Source of the DNA: Streptomyces xanthophaeus
GTDB lineage: Bacteria > Actinomycetota > Actinomycetes > Streptomycetales > Streptomycetaceae
NCBI RefSeq assembly: GCF_030440515.1
Contig: NZ_CP076543.1
Coordinates: 4,809,501-4,873,500, forward strand
Reading direction: 5' to 3'
DNA length: 64,000 nt
The translations under genes were made by a program, and so were the position numbers. Shown piece by piece: positions 24,026-32,185 of the stretch. Under the pieces are notes generated by a model. That model had not been told where the DNA came from, did not search any database, and saw only the letters and a program-made list of their open reading frames with translations. Each line of letters begins with the position of its first letter. Position 1 is the first letter of the stretch.

Positions 24026-25192
24026 TCAGGCGGCGGCGCCGGCGGCCGCACCGGCCCGCGTGGACAGGGTCAGACCGACCGCCACCGTCAGCACCCCGAC
24101 GAGGCCCGCCCAGAGGACGGCGTACGTACCCGACCAGGTGCAGGCGAGCGTCACGAGGGCGGACACCGGCAGGACCAGCTGCTGGGCGAGGCCGCGCTTG
24201 AAGTGCCGGGAGTGCAGCAGCCACACCATCATCAGGAACAGCGCGGTCGGGACCATGACGGCGGCGTTCGCGGCGACCTGGGAGATGTGCGCCTTGCCCA
24301 CCGCATGCTCGACGGCGACCTCGATCCCCGCGCCGATCGCCGCGCCCGAGGCGAAGATCAGCAGATGCCCGTAACCCCAAGGGATGGCCTCGCGGTTGGA
24401 GTTCAGGTGCTGGTGCATCGGCACGGCGAAGTAGATCCACCACGCGGCGAAGACGATCAGCAGTCCGCCCGCCGCGATGGGCAGCAGCCGGCCCAGCGCC
24501 TCGTGCTCGTCGATCGCGGACTTGACCGCCACCGTGGCCGCGGCGATCGTCTCGCCGAGCACGATGATGGTGAACAGGCCGTACCGCTCCACGATGTGGT
24601 GCGCGTGCCAGGGCGTCTGGTGCCCGCGCTCGGCGATCACCGGAACCCCCAGCTCGGCGATGAGCAGCACGAGGAACAGCCAGCGCTTCAGGTCGTCCGG
24701 GACGAACAGCAGGCCGATCCAGCCCAGCTGGCAGATCACCAGCCCGGCCGCGTACTTGAGCGCCGACGCCCGGGCCTCGCCCTGCTCCCCGGAGGCGGCC
24801 CGCAACCACTGCGCCGTCAGGGCCACGCGCATGATGATGTAGCCGGTGACCGCGACCGCCCAGTCGTTGTCGTCGAAGGCCCGGCTCACCCCGGCCGCGT
24901 ACACGAGCACACCGGCGATCTGGACGAGCGTCGCGATCCGGTACGGGACGTCGTCCACGTCGTACGCCGAGGCGAACCAGGTGAAGTTCATCCAGGCCCA
25001 CCACACGCCGAAGAAGACGAAGAAGTAGCCGACCACCCCGGCGCCGGGATGGCCCTCCGCGAGCGAGTGCACCAGCCGGGCGCCGGCCTGGGCGATGGCG
25101 ACGACGAAGCAGAGGTCGAAGAACAGCTCCAGCGGGGTGGCGGCACGGTGGAGCTCGTCGGGGCTGCGAGCGGTCATGGGGGAGTAGGCCAT
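24026..25192 (-). CDS. ltrA: Low temperature requirement protein A (LtrA) family membrane protein
   Basis: Protein of 388 residues with about ten hydrophobic helices. The LtrA signature is at the N-terminus, RAATPLELFFDLCFVVAIAQAG, followed by GVWWAWMNFTWFASAYDVDD and the central HHIVERYGLFTIIVLGETIAAA block. The family is named after a Listeria gene needed for cold growth; its biochemical role is unclear. ATG 25192 was taken although its ribosome site is weak. The second Met (MTARSP, five codons on) is possible. It is not in an obvious operon. Confidence 0.88.
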   Translation of the reverse strand: MAYSPMTARSPDELHRAATPLELFFDLCFVVAIAQAGARLVHSLAEGHPGAGVVGYFFVFFGVWWAWMNFTWFASAYDVDDVPYRIATLVQIAGVLVYAAGVSRAFDDNDWAVAVTGYIIMRVALTAQWLRAASGEQGEARASALKYAAGLVICQLGWIGLLFVPDDLKRWLFLVLLIAELGVPVIAERGHQTPWHAHHIVERYGLFTIIVLGETIAAATVAVKSAIDEHEALGRLLPIAAGGLLIVFAAWWIYFAVPMHQHLNSNREAIPWGYGHLLIFASGAAIGAGIEVAVEHAVGKAHISQVAANAAVMVPTALFLMMVWLLHSRHFKRGLAQQLVLPVSALVTLACTWSGTYAVLWAGLVGVLTVAVGLTLSTRAGAAAGAAA

Positions 25193-25488
25193 ACCGGCCA
25201 GGAGACCAGAGGCGGGGACCGCCGGCAGGGCGGACGCGCGGCCCGCAGGGCCCGTGTGCCCCGGGCGGATGCGAGGCGCGGCCTGCGGCCCTGCCCCCTG
25301 GGCGGTCGCGTACGGAGGCGGGCTCCGTCACCGGCGCCTCACCGGTCTCCGTCCCGGCTGCCCGGCGGTGTGCCGGCGGTCCGACACCCACCCCGGAGCC
25401 GGGGCGGGCGGCCGGATCGGGCCGGGAGACAGGGCCGGGGACGGGCCGGGGGCCGGGGCGGGGGAGAGGGCGGCCGTACCCTGGAGGC
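25193..25488. other. Non-coding gap of about 300 bp
   Basis: Divergent spacer between the LtrA gene and a small plus-strand gene. It is very GC-rich, with GGGGCCGGGG-type runs toward the right. I see no convincing gene, RNA or operator. Confidence 0.4.
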
Positions 25489-25701
25489 ATGAGCAACACC
25501 CCCGCCCCCGGCCCGCAGCCCTCACGTACCGCCCCCGAGGCCGACAAGCCGCGGCCCAAGCCCAGGCTGGTCTTCGACGACCCGCTGGACCAGCAGTCCT
25601 CGGACGACACCGACCACGGCTGGGGCGAGCGGCCGCCCGCCGGCGGAAGCGCGGCCGACCTGGCCCGCTTCCTCGACGAGAAGCCCCCGCACCACGTCTG
25701 A
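25489..25701 (+). CDS. Small hydrophilic hypothetical protein
   Basis: Protein of 70 residues, proline- and acid-rich: MSNTPAPGPQPSRTAPEADKPRPKPRLVFDDPLDQQSSDDTDHGWGERPP, ending DLARFLDEKPPHHV. Mostly disordered, with a possible C-terminal helix. This type is conserved in Streptomyces genomes and its function is unknown. GGAGG lies directly before the ATG, closer than ideal. It converges with mscL; 22 bp separate the two stops. Confidence 0.72.
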   Translation: MSNTPAPGPQPSRTAPEADKPRPKPRLVFDDPLDQQSSDDTDHGWGERPPAGGSAADLARFLDEKPPHHV

Positions 25702-25723
25702 CCGGCCCGGGCGGCCGGAGAGG

Positions 25724-26215
25724 TCAGAAACCGTTGCGTGAACCGGTGGGGGGCGTGCCACCACCGCGCTGCGCGACCAGCGCGTCCCGGATCTCCTTCA
25801 GGAGCTCCAGTTCGGTGATCTCGACGACCTCCTGGACACCTTCCTTCGCCTTGCGCCGGGCCTCCTGCCTGGCGAGGTACTTCGACATCGGCAGCACCAT
25901 CAGGAAGTACACGACCGCGGCGGTGATGACGAAGGTCAGCGTCGCGTTCAGCACCGAGCCCCAGAGGATCTCCACACCCGTCGGCTGCCCGTCCGCGCCG
26001 ATGGCGCAAGGAGCCTTGAGGCAGGACTTGTAGCCGTCCAGGCTCTTCGTGCCGACCGCGCCCACCACCGGGCTGATGATCCCCTTGACCACGGAGTTCA
26101 CGATGTTCGTGAACGCGGCGCCGATGACCACGGCCACCGCCAGGTCGACCACATTGCCGCGCATCAGGAAGGCCTTGAAGCCTGCCAGCACGCTCCCCTG
26201 CTTCTTCTCGCTCAC
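25724..26215 (-). CDS. mscL: Large-conductance mechanosensitive channel MscL
   Basis: Protein of 163 residues. Typical N-terminus SEKKQGSVLAGFKAFLMRGNVVDLAVAVVIGAAFTNIVNSVVKGIISP gives the S1 amphipathic helix and TM1 pore helix. TM2 is ATLTFVITAAVVYFLMVLPM, then the basic cytoplasmic helix ARQEARRKAKEG. A longer periplasmic loop (KSLDGYKSCLKAPCAIGADG) with two Cys is an actinobacterial feature. It opens under membrane tension to release solutes during osmotic downshock. The start is taken as GTG 26215 (or the adjacent GTG 26218), behind AGAGGCTCA, rather than the frame to 26233. Confidence 0.95.
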   Translation of the reverse strand: MSEKKQGSVLAGFKAFLMRGNVVDLAVAVVIGAAFTNIVNSVVKGIISPVVGAVGTKSLDGYKSCLKAPCAIGADGQPTGVEILWGSVLNATLTFVITAAVVYFLMVLPMSKYLARQEARRKAKEGVQEVVEITELELLKEIRDALVAQRGGGTPPTGSRNGF

Positions 26216-26338
26216 CACTGAGCCTCTCTTCACATCTACCTAACACGGAGCCAACGGTTCCGAAAGCTACGGCAGTGCGGGCGCGGCGTGTCCAATCGGC
26301 CCCCACCTTGAGGTGAATTGACTGCCCGCGTGTGCGAA

Positions 26339-27019
26339 TCAGCACAACGTCACCGCCAGCCGCGTCGTGGCGCCGGCGCCCACGAGACCCGGCGCGGCAT
26401 CCCGCGGAACGGACAGCACCACCAGCGCCCCACCGTCCGCAACACCCTTGTCCGGATCGGGAACTTCGGCGACCAGCACCCCCGCGGCCACCACCCTGGG
26501 CGGCCCGGTGCGCTCCGCCGCGACCACGTCCACCCGGTCCCCGGGCCGCAGCAGCCGCACCGTCGCCGCGTCCGCGATGCGCACGGGCGCCGACACCATC
26601 CGCACCGCGGCGGGTGGTGCCGCACGCTGAGAGGCCCGCGGCACCTCGGGCCGCGCGGCGCCCCGCGAGGCCTGAGCCTCCGTCCCGCCCACCGCCACGG
26701 CCGCAGCCACCACGGCCAGCGCGGCCGAGGCGGCCCGGCGCCGCCGTCGCACGGCCCGGCGCAGCCGGTCCCCGCCCCGCCCCACGCGCAGCGGCGGGAA
26801 CGGCGGGACCGGGCGCGCGGGGGGACACGCGGAGGACGTCGCGCACGCGGCGGTAGCGCGGGCGGAACGGGAAGCGGAGGAGGTGCAGGAGACGGAGGGA
26901 GCGGAGGAGACGGAGAGCGCGGATGGGGCGGAGGGAGCGGAGGAGGCGGAGAGAGCAGAGAGAGCAGAGGAGGCGGAGGAGGCGGAGCGGACCGAAGAGG
27001 CCGCGGACGTACGGGACAT
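26339..27019 (-). CDS. SAF-domain (CpaB/RcpC-like) membrane-associated protein
   Basis: Protein of 226 residues from ATG 27019 (245 if ATG 27076 is used). After a Ser/Ala-repeat N-terminus and an Arg-rich patch comes one membrane helix (AASAALAVVAAAVAVGG). The C-terminal half resembles the SAF domain of CpaB: VRMVSAPVRIADAATVRLLRPGDRVDVVAAE and LVVLSVPRDAAPGLVGA. CpaB-type proteins form part of Flp/Tad pilus assembly, but stand-alone versions next to mscL are common in Streptomyces and their job is unknown. The N-terminal region is encoded by an unusual purine-skewed repeat. Confidence 0.78.
   Translation of the reverse strand: MSRTSAASSVRSASSASSALSALSASSAPSAPSALSVSSAPSVSCTSSASRSARATAACATSSACPPARPVPPFPPLRVGRGGDRLRRAVRRRRRAASAALAVVAAAVAVGGTEAQASRGAARPEVPRASQRAAPPAAVRMVSAPVRIADAATVRLLRPGDRVDVVAAERTGPPRVVAAGVLVAEVPDPDKGVADGGALVVLSVPRDAAPGLVGAGATTRLAVTLC
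26872..27004. repeat. Purine-rich GGAGGCGGAGA-type simple repeat
   Basis: On the plus strand about 130 bases are nearly all A/G, with C at intervals (GGAGGCGGAGAGAGCAGAG and similar). The SAF-domain gene reads the complement as Ser/Ala-Ser/Leu repeats (SASSALSALSASS). The asymmetry and short period suggest slippage expansion, and the tract could form triplex or R-loop structures. Confidence 0.7.
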
Positions 27020-27158
27020 GACGAACACCACCAGACCGAGTGAGTTGCCGTGTCCGGACCCGGCGCCCGGACACATCTCACGATCCCGCCTCCCCGGAAA
27101 ACCCGTCGCGGCCTGTGGACGATCCCCAGCTTGTGGACAACCCCGTCACCCGCACGAG

Positions 27159-27884
27159 TCAGCCGGCGGAGGAAATCACCCGCCGCAGCGCGGCCACCGG
27201 GTCCGCCGCCCGGGCGACCGACCGGCCCACCACGACGTGCGAGGCCCCGGCCGCGAAGGCGGCCCGCGGCGTTCCCGGCCGGGCGTGCCCGCCCGTCGCC
27301 CCCTCCGGCTCCAGGACCACCCCCGGCGTGACGATCAGCCGGTCCGGCCCCAGGAGTTCACGCAGCACACCGGCCTCCCGCGGCGAGGCGATGACCCCGT
27401 CACAGCCCGCGCCCGCGGCCAGCCGGGCCAGCCGCAGCACCTGCTCCTCGGTGTCCGCGGCCACGCCGATGTCCGCGAGGTCGCTCCCGGTCATGCTGGT
27501 GACCACCGTCAGCGCCAGTACCCGCAGCCGCGGGAACTCCCGCGCCGCCTCCACCGCCGCGGACATGATCCCCGTACCGCCCATGGCGTGCACCGTCACG
27601 ATGGACGCGCCGAGCGCGCCCGCGGCCCGGACCGCGCCGGCGACGGAGTTCGGGATCTCGAAGAGCTTCAGGTCGAGGAAGACCTCGTGCCCCCGCCCGG
27701 CGAGGTCCCGCGCGAGTCCGGGGCCCGCGGCGGTCAGCAGCTCCAGGCCGATCTTGTAGAAGCCGCACGCGTCGCCGAGGCGCTCGACGAGCGCCTCGGC
27801 GGTCCGGCGGTCGTCGAAGTCGAGGGCGACGATGACCCTGCGGTCGGCGAGAGTGGGGTCGGCGAGAGGGAGGTCGGTGTTCAC
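27159..27884 (-). CDS. pyrF: Orotidine 5'-phosphate decarboxylase-like protein
   Basis: Protein of 241 residues of the short (E. coli-type) OMP decarboxylase family. It has VIVALDFDD at the first strand, YKIGLELL (Lys of the tetrad), FLDLKLFEIPNSV for the D-x-K-x-x-D block, ALTVVTSMT, IVTPGV and VVGRSV for phosphate binding. The last catalytic residue is Glu where Asp is expected (DLKLFE rather than DLKLHD). It may still be PyrF, completing UMP synthesis, or a relative with another substrate. It is not beside other pyr genes. The GTG start at 27884 was kept. Confidence 0.82.
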   Translation of the reverse strand: MNTDLPLADPTLADRRVIVALDFDDRRTAEALVERLGDACGFYKIGLELLTAAGPGLARDLAGRGHEVFLDLKLFEIPNSVAGAVRAAGALGASIVTVHAMGGTGIMSAAVEAAREFPRLRVLALTVVTSMTGSDLADIGVAADTEEQVLRLARLAAGAGCDGVIASPREAGVLRELLGPDRLIVTPGVVLEPEGATGGHARPGTPRAAFAAGASHVVVGRSVARAADPVAALRRVISSAG

Positions 27885-27900
27885 GCCGCCATTGTCGAGG

Positions 27901-28458
27901 TCACCGCCGGGCCGGGACCTGGCAGGCCTCCGCGAAGCCCTGACTGGTCAGGCCGAAGGCGCTGTTGACGCGCGAGCGGAAGTTCTCCAGCGCGACCATC
28001 GCGGTGAGCTCGACGAAGGCCGCCTCGCCGAGCCGCGCGATCAGTTCCCGTGCGAGCTCGTCCGTGACCGCCGGCTCGGTCTCCGTCATGGCCTCGGCGT
28101 ACTCCATGACCAGCAGTTCCAGCTCGGTGAACACCTCACGGGCCTCCCGCCACTGCGGCACCCGCTCGATCTTCTCGGCCGACAGGCCCAGCTCGTGGCC
28201 CTCCCAGTAGCCGAAGTCCATGCACCACGAGCAGTTGACACGGGCCGCCGCCGCCATCACGGCGAGGTGCTTGAGCCCGGCGTCGAGCGCATTCCACTTC
28301 GCCACGCTCCGCTCCAGCCGGACGTAGGAGAAGAGCACGCGCGAGTTGTGCCCGTAGGCCTGCCCGGGGTCGAGCACCTTGCCGTACGTGCGGCGCGAGT
28401 ACCAGGCCCCGATCCGCATGAGCAGGGTGCGGGGCGGGGTGAGCGAGATACGCGGCAT
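27901..28458 (-). CDS. AhpD/carboxymuconolactone decarboxylase family protein
   Basis: Protein of 185 residues, all-helical, with the peroxidase-type motif CSWCMDFGYWEGHELGL: Cys-x-x-Cys plus the following His. The block DAGLKHLAVMAAAARVNCSWC is the hallmark of the AhpD-like superfamily, which reduces peroxides or acts as a disulfide reductase. The C-terminal part (LVMEYAEAMTETEPAVTDEL) completes the helical bundle. The start is set at 28458 (MPRISLTPPR) because AGGGAG lies 9 bases upstream; two upstream Mets in frame are less well placed. The gap to pyrF is 16 bp, so the two may be cotranscribed. Confidence 0.85.
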   Translation of the reverse strand: MPRISLTPPRTLLMRIGAWYSRRTYGKVLDPGQAYGHNSRVLFSYVRLERSVAKWNALDAGLKHLAVMAAAARVNCSWCMDFGYWEGHELGLSAEKIERVPQWREAREVFTELELLVMEYAEAMTETEPAVTDELARELIARLGEAAFVELTAMVALENFRSRVNSAFGLTSQGFAEACQVPARR

Positions 28459-28554
28459 GACAGTCATCTCCCTGGCTGGGGCGGTCTTCGTTTCCGCCTT
28501 CACCAGGGAGGACCGGACAGCCGCGCCGGATGTGACAGCCGCCGGGCCCTTTTT

Positions 28555-29049
28555 CTAGGCGTCTTCTTCGCCGGGCGCCGCGGGCGAGATCCCGAGCGCG
28601 CCGAGGAGCCGTCCCGCGAGGTCCTCCGCGAAGACCTCGGAGCCGGTGAGGACGGCCCGCACAGCCTCCGGGTCGGCGGTCAGTCCGCCCGCGGCCGCCC
28701 AGTCGAGGGCGCCCGCCAGGGCCGCCTCGACGGGGAACCGGTCGACGGGTATCTCGTAGCCCTCGGCCGTCTCCCGGTTGAGCAGCGCCTTGAAGCGGCC
28801 CCCGGCGAAGGTGGCGCCCTCGACGAAGCCGACATCGCTGTCGAGGTAGGCCACCGTGAGCACCGGCGCCCCGGTCCGCCGCGCCAGCGCCGCGGCGGCG
28901 CCGTCCGGCTGGTCGGCGTAGTACACGGCCGACCAGCCACCACCCAGGTCCTCGTCGCCGTCGACGTCCGCGCACCCGACCCCGGCCGCGAACTCCCACA
29001 GCTCCGCCACCGTGGCGTGCGCCACGGCCATCCCGCCCCGATTTCCCAT
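28555..29049 (-). CDS. Conserved hypothetical protein
   Basis: Protein of 164 residues, unrecognised; soluble, acidic, about 160 residues with WSAVYYADQPDGAAAALARRTGAPVLTVAYLDSDVGFV near the middle, reminiscent of small Streptomyces DUF proteins that track polymorphic-toxin or immunity loci, although nothing of that sort is nearby. No signal peptide or catalytic motif is visible. A second Met at codon 7 (MAVAHATVAELW, 29031) could be the true start. Confidence 0.65.
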   Translation of the reverse strand: MGNRGGMAVAHATVAELWEFAAGVGCADVDGDEDLGGGWSAVYYADQPDGAAAALARRTGAPVLTVAYLDSDVGFVEGATFAGGRFKALLNRETAEGYEIPVDRFPVEAALAGALDWAAAGGLTADPEAVRAVLTGSEVFAEDLAGRLLGALGISPAAPGEEDA

Positions 29050-29115
29050 GCCGGCAGGCTAGAGGCTGCCACTGACAACCCGGCCGGCGCGTCCCCAGGG
29101 ACGCCCCGGAGGGGG

Positions 29116-29949
29116 TTACGGGAGCTCGATGCCCAGGTCCCACCCGTCGTGCGCGTGCGTGCACAGGCAGGCCCGGGTCTCCGTGGCCGGCAGGGCCGCC
29201 ACCGCGTCGAAGAGGACCTTGCGCAGCCGCCCGACGTTCTCGCCGAACACCTTCAGGACCTCGGTGTGGGAGACGCCCTCACCGGTCTCCGCACCCGCGT
29301 CCAGGTCCGTGACCAGGGCCATCGAGGTGTAGCAGAGCCCCAGCTCACGGGCGAGGACCGCCTCCGGGTGGCCGGTCATGCCGACCACCGACCAGCCCGC
29401 CGCCGCGTGCCACCGCGACTCGGCGCGCGTCGAGAAGCGCGGTCCCTCGATGACGACCATGGTGCCGCCGTCCACCGGCTCCCAGTCCCGCCCGCGGGCC
29501 GCCGCCAGCGCCACGGACCGGCCCACCGGGCAGTACGGGTCGGCGAAGGTGGTGTGCACGACGTTCGGAACGGAACCGTCCGGCAGGGGCTCACCGTCGA
29601 AGAAGGTCTGGGCGCGGGCCTTCGTACGGTCGACGAGCTGGTCGGGAACGAGCAGCGTGCCCGGCCCGTACTCGGCCCGCAGACCGCCGACCGCGCACGG
29701 GCCCAGCACCTGGCGGACGCCGACCGAGCGCAGGGCCCACAGGTTGGCCCGGTAGTTGATCTTGTGCGGGGGGACGGTGTGGCTGCGTCCGTGCCGGGGC
29801 AGGAAGGCCACCTGGCGCCCGGCCAGCTCACCCACGTACAGGGAGTCGCTCGGGGGTCCGTACGGGGTCTCCACCTGGATCTCGGAGACGTCCTCCAGGA
29901 AGGAGTAGAAGCCCGAGCCGCCGATGACACCGATCTCTGCGTTCACCAT
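29116..29949 (-). CDS. mtnP: S-methyl-5'-thioadenosine phosphorylase
   Basis: Protein of 277 residues of the purine nucleoside phosphorylase family, MTAP branch. The phosphate loop is IGVIGGSGFYSFL at the N-terminus, followed by LPRHGRSHTVPPHKINYRANLWAL, and GPRFSTRAESR with MTGHPEAVLARELG forming the base/ribose pocket. It splits methylthioadenosine into adenine and methylthioribose-1-phosphate, the first step of methionine salvage. ATG 29949 (MVNAEIG) has AGGGTGG at good spacing and was preferred to the Met three codons upstream. Other mtn genes are not adjacent. Confidence 0.93.
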   Translation of the reverse strand: MVNAEIGVIGGSGFYSFLEDVSEIQVETPYGPPSDSLYVGELAGRQVAFLPRHGRSHTVPPHKINYRANLWALRSVGVRQVLGPCAVGGLRAEYGPGTLLVPDQLVDRTKARAQTFFDGEPLPDGSVPNVVHTTFADPYCPVGRSVALAAARGRDWEPVDGGTMVVIEGPRFSTRAESRWHAAAGWSVVGMTGHPEAVLARELGLCYTSMALVTDLDAGAETGEGVSHTEVLKVFGENVGRLRKVLFDAVAALPATETRACLCTHAHDGWDLGIELP

Positions 29950-29984
29950 GCGGTCCACCCTAAGGCCCTGCCGTGGGCATGCCG

Positions 29985-30018
29985 AAGGCCCCGCTGCCGG
30001 TAAGGGCGGCGGGGCCTT
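29985..30018 (-). terminator. Terminator hairpin after fmdB
   Basis: A 14-bp stem (AAGGCCCCGCTGCC pairing with GGCGGCGGGGCCTT, one G-U) with a 6-base loop lies just beyond the stop of the FmdB gene and before mtnP on the same strand. It separates the two transcripts. Confidence 0.7.
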
Positions 30019-30030
30019 GGAGAGTGGCGA

Positions 30031-30351
30031 TCAGGCGGCCGACGTGGAGCTGCTGCTCGACGAGCTCGACGACGTCGAGGAGGACGAGGCGGCAGGAGCG
30101 GCGGCAGCGGTCGACGTCGAGGACGACGAGGAGCTGGACGACGGCTTCGAGGCAGGGGTGCTGCTCGACGACGCGCCACGGCTGTCGTTCCGGTAGAAAC
30201 CGGAGCCCTTGAAGACGATGCCGACCGCGGAGAACACCTTCTTCAGGCGTCCGTCGCAGCTCGGGCACACGGTCAGTGCGTCATCGGTGAACTTCTGCAC
30301 GGCCTCAAGGCCCTCACCGCACTCGGTGCACTGGTACTGGTAGGTCGGCAC
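30031..30351 (-). CDS. FmdB-type zinc-ribbon protein with poly-Ser tail
   Basis: Protein of 106 residues. The N-terminal 45 residues form a zinc ribbon: PTYQYQCTECG (first CxxC) and VCPSCDG (second CxxC), then the IVFKGSGFYRND segment typical of FmdB-family putative regulators. The remaining 55 residues are an extreme Ser/Thr/Ala tail with runs of up to nine Ser. The start is GTG 30351, behind AGGAGG at 7 bases; upstream in-frame ATG 30378 adds residues unlike the family. Function is uncertain despite the historical link to formamidase regulation. Confidence 0.88.
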   Translation of the reverse strand: MPTYQYQCTECGEGLEAVQKFTDDALTVCPSCDGRLKKVFSAVGIVFKGSGFYRNDSRGASSSSTPASKPSSSSSSSSTSTAAAAPAASSSSTSSSSSSSSSTSAA

Positions 30352-30418
30352 GAATTTCCTCCTGGCACTCTGACTCAATGAGTGCTAACGACGCTCCATG
30401 GTGACGTATTCCGGCGGA

Positions 30419-31807
30419 TCAGTCCACCGTCACCGGCACGCGGTGACCCATCCCACGCTCGTTCACCCGGTTACGGGAGGCCGGCGAGGGGGTGATGCGG
30501 GTGGCCGCCTGGGTCTTCGACTGCGTCTTCGCCGGGGCTGCGGCCGCAGGCGCGGCCTCCTGCGCGGACGCGTTCACGATCCGGCTCGGGGCCTTCGGGG
30601 CGAGCTTCGCGCGCAGCGCCAGCAGGGTGGTCAGCGCGAGCGCGGTGGCACCCATGGGCACCAGGAAGCCGAACGAGGATCCGTGCGCGTCCGTCAGACG
30701 GCCGGCCAGGATGACGGCGATGGCCTGACCGAAGGCGATCGAGCCGGTCAGCCAGGTGAAGGCCTCGGTCCGCGCGTTCGCGGGGACCAGCTGCTCGACC
30801 ATCGTGTAGCCGGTGATCAGCGCCGGGGCGATGCACAGGCCGACGACCAGGCCGATCGCGCCCAGCAGGATCATCGAGTTCGCGGCCCACAGGACGGACG
30901 CGGCGGCGGTGAGGCCGATGTAGCCCAGGATCAGCCGGCGGCGCGGGCCGATCTTCCAGGCGATGGCACCCATGGCGATACCGGCGATCATGTTGCCCGC
31001 GGCGAAGACTCCGTAGAGCAGGCCGTTGGCGCCGGGGTTGCCGATCTCGTTGGAGAAGGCGGCGAGCGAGACCTGCATGCCGCCGAAGACGGCGCCGATC
31101 CCCAAGAAGGCGAAGATCAGGACGCGCAGGCCCGGGAAGGACAGTGCGAAGGCGCGCTTCTCACCGGTGAGCGACGGGGCGTGCGTCGTGGGCTGGCTGG
31201 CCCGCTGGGCAGCGAAGAGCAGGCCGCCGAGCAGGGTCAGCGTGGCCTCGGTGACCAGGCCGGCCGCCGGGTGGACGCCGGTGCACAGCGCGGTCGCGAG
31301 GACCGGCCCGACGACGAAGGTGAACTCGTCGGTGACGGACTCGAAGGCGGCGGCCGTCGGCAGCAGCGGCGAGCCCTCCAGCTTGGCGGCCCAGCGTGCC
31401 CGGACCATCGGTCCGACCTGCGGCACCGAGGCACCGGTGGGTACGGCGGCCAGCGCCAGCGCCCAGACCGGGGCGTCCAGCAGCGCGAGCGCGGCCAGGC
31501 CGGTGACGGCGGCGGAGTGTGCGAGGACCACGGGCAGCAGGACGGCCGTCTGGCCGAAGCGGTCGGTGAAGATGCCCATCAGCGGGGCGGACAGTGCCAT
31601 GGAGATACCGGTGACGGCCGCGACGATGCCGGCGCTGCCGTAGGAACCGGTGGTGTGCTGGACCAGCAGCAGGATGCTGATCGTCAGCATGCCGAAGGGG
31701 AGTCGTGCTGCGAAGCCGGGGAGTACGAAGCCGAGGGCGCCGGGAGTGCGCAGGAGCTGCCCGTAGCCGGGGCGGGCGGACGTGTCGGTCGTGACCGCGG
31801 ATGTCAC
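30419..31807 (-). CDS. Major facilitator superfamily transporter
   Basis: Protein of 462 residues with 12 predicted helices. The N-terminal half begins PGALGFVLPGFAARLPFGMLTISILLLV, with the MFS loop GIFTDRFGQ after helix 2. The second half carries GLLYGVFAAGNMIAGIAM and WKIGPRRRLI. The C-terminal tail (about 55 residues) is Ala/Lys-rich and cytoplasmic. Substrate unknown; the layout resembles drug- or sugar-efflux MFS proteins of actinobacteria. The GTG start at 31807 (VTSAVTTD) follows GGAAAGGCAAGG. A 378-bp leader region precedes it. Confidence 0.88.
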   Translation of the reverse strand: MTSAVTTDTSARPGYGQLLRTPGALGFVLPGFAARLPFGMLTISILLLVQHTTGSYGSAGIVAAVTGISMALSAPLMGIFTDRFGQTAVLLPVVLAHSAAVTGLAALALLDAPVWALALAAVPTGASVPQVGPMVRARWAAKLEGSPLLPTAAAFESVTDEFTFVVGPVLATALCTGVHPAAGLVTEATLTLLGGLLFAAQRASQPTTHAPSLTGEKRAFALSFPGLRVLIFAFLGIGAVFGGMQVSLAAFSNEIGNPGANGLLYGVFAAGNMIAGIAMGAIAWKIGPRRRLILGYIGLTAAASVLWAANSMILLGAIGLVVGLCIAPALITGYTMVEQLVPANARTEAFTWLTGSIAFGQAIAVILAGRLTDAHGSSFGFLVPMGATALALTTLLALRAKLAPKAPSRIVNASAQEAAPAAAAPAKTQSKTQAATRITPSPASRNRVNERGMGHRVPVTVD

Positions 31808-32185
31808 GGCCTTGCCTTTCCGCTGCCTGGTAGAGCGTCCCCGTCTGCGGACGGTGCTTCGCCTTGTGAGCGACCGCACCCGTACATGTGGGAGCCCCGA
31901 GAGCTGTCCTCTTGCGCAGAACCGAGTGATACCTGGGCGCCCACGTCGGGGTGGTGCCACGGCCGCTTTGCGGTCGCGCCAGCTCTGCGTCAGGCAGAGT
32001 TGGTTCGATCTGGTGTGCCTTCATCGTACAGGGAAAGCCACTACCACGCCCTGTGAATTCGGCGACAAGGGGTGTCTTCACCTGGGATTAACGGCTGCTT
32101 CGCATGTAAAGAGCCCGGAAAAGCAGGCAAAATCGGGCATACCTCGGCCAAATCGGCGGAATTAGAACGACGCTCTAACGGTGCG
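31808..32185. promoter_or_regulatory. 378-bp leader region of the MFS gene
   Basis: A gene-free stretch between the antiporter stop and the MFS start. It holds a 6-bp inverted repeat (CTCTGC, 5-base spacer, GCAGAG) at 31983-31999 and an imperfect 17-bp palindrome at 32162-32178, and is less GC-rich on its right half. Either repeat might bind a regulator of the transporter. No RNA gene or riboswitch is recognised. Confidence 0.4.
32162..32178. promoter_or_regulatory. Imperfect 17-bp palindrome TTAGA-N7-TCTAA
   Basis: The arms TTAGA and TCTAA flank a partly symmetric centre; 14 of 17 positions match the reverse complement. It lies 8 bp past the antiporter stop. It could be an operator or only a weak hairpin; the evidence is symmetry alone. 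Confidence 0.3.

Noticed and set aside
22641-27074. A 1477-codon minus-strand frame spanning the P450, LtrA and SAF genes
   Set aside because: High GC removes stops from non-coding frames. The real genes lie in shorter frames with better codon use, ribosome sites and family motifs; only the 3' 417 codons of this frame code, for the P450.
26339-27081. A second minus-strand frame with Ser/Pro runs in the SAF gene region (26350-27081)
   Set aside because: Low-complexity shadow; the SAF-domain motif appears only in the other frame.
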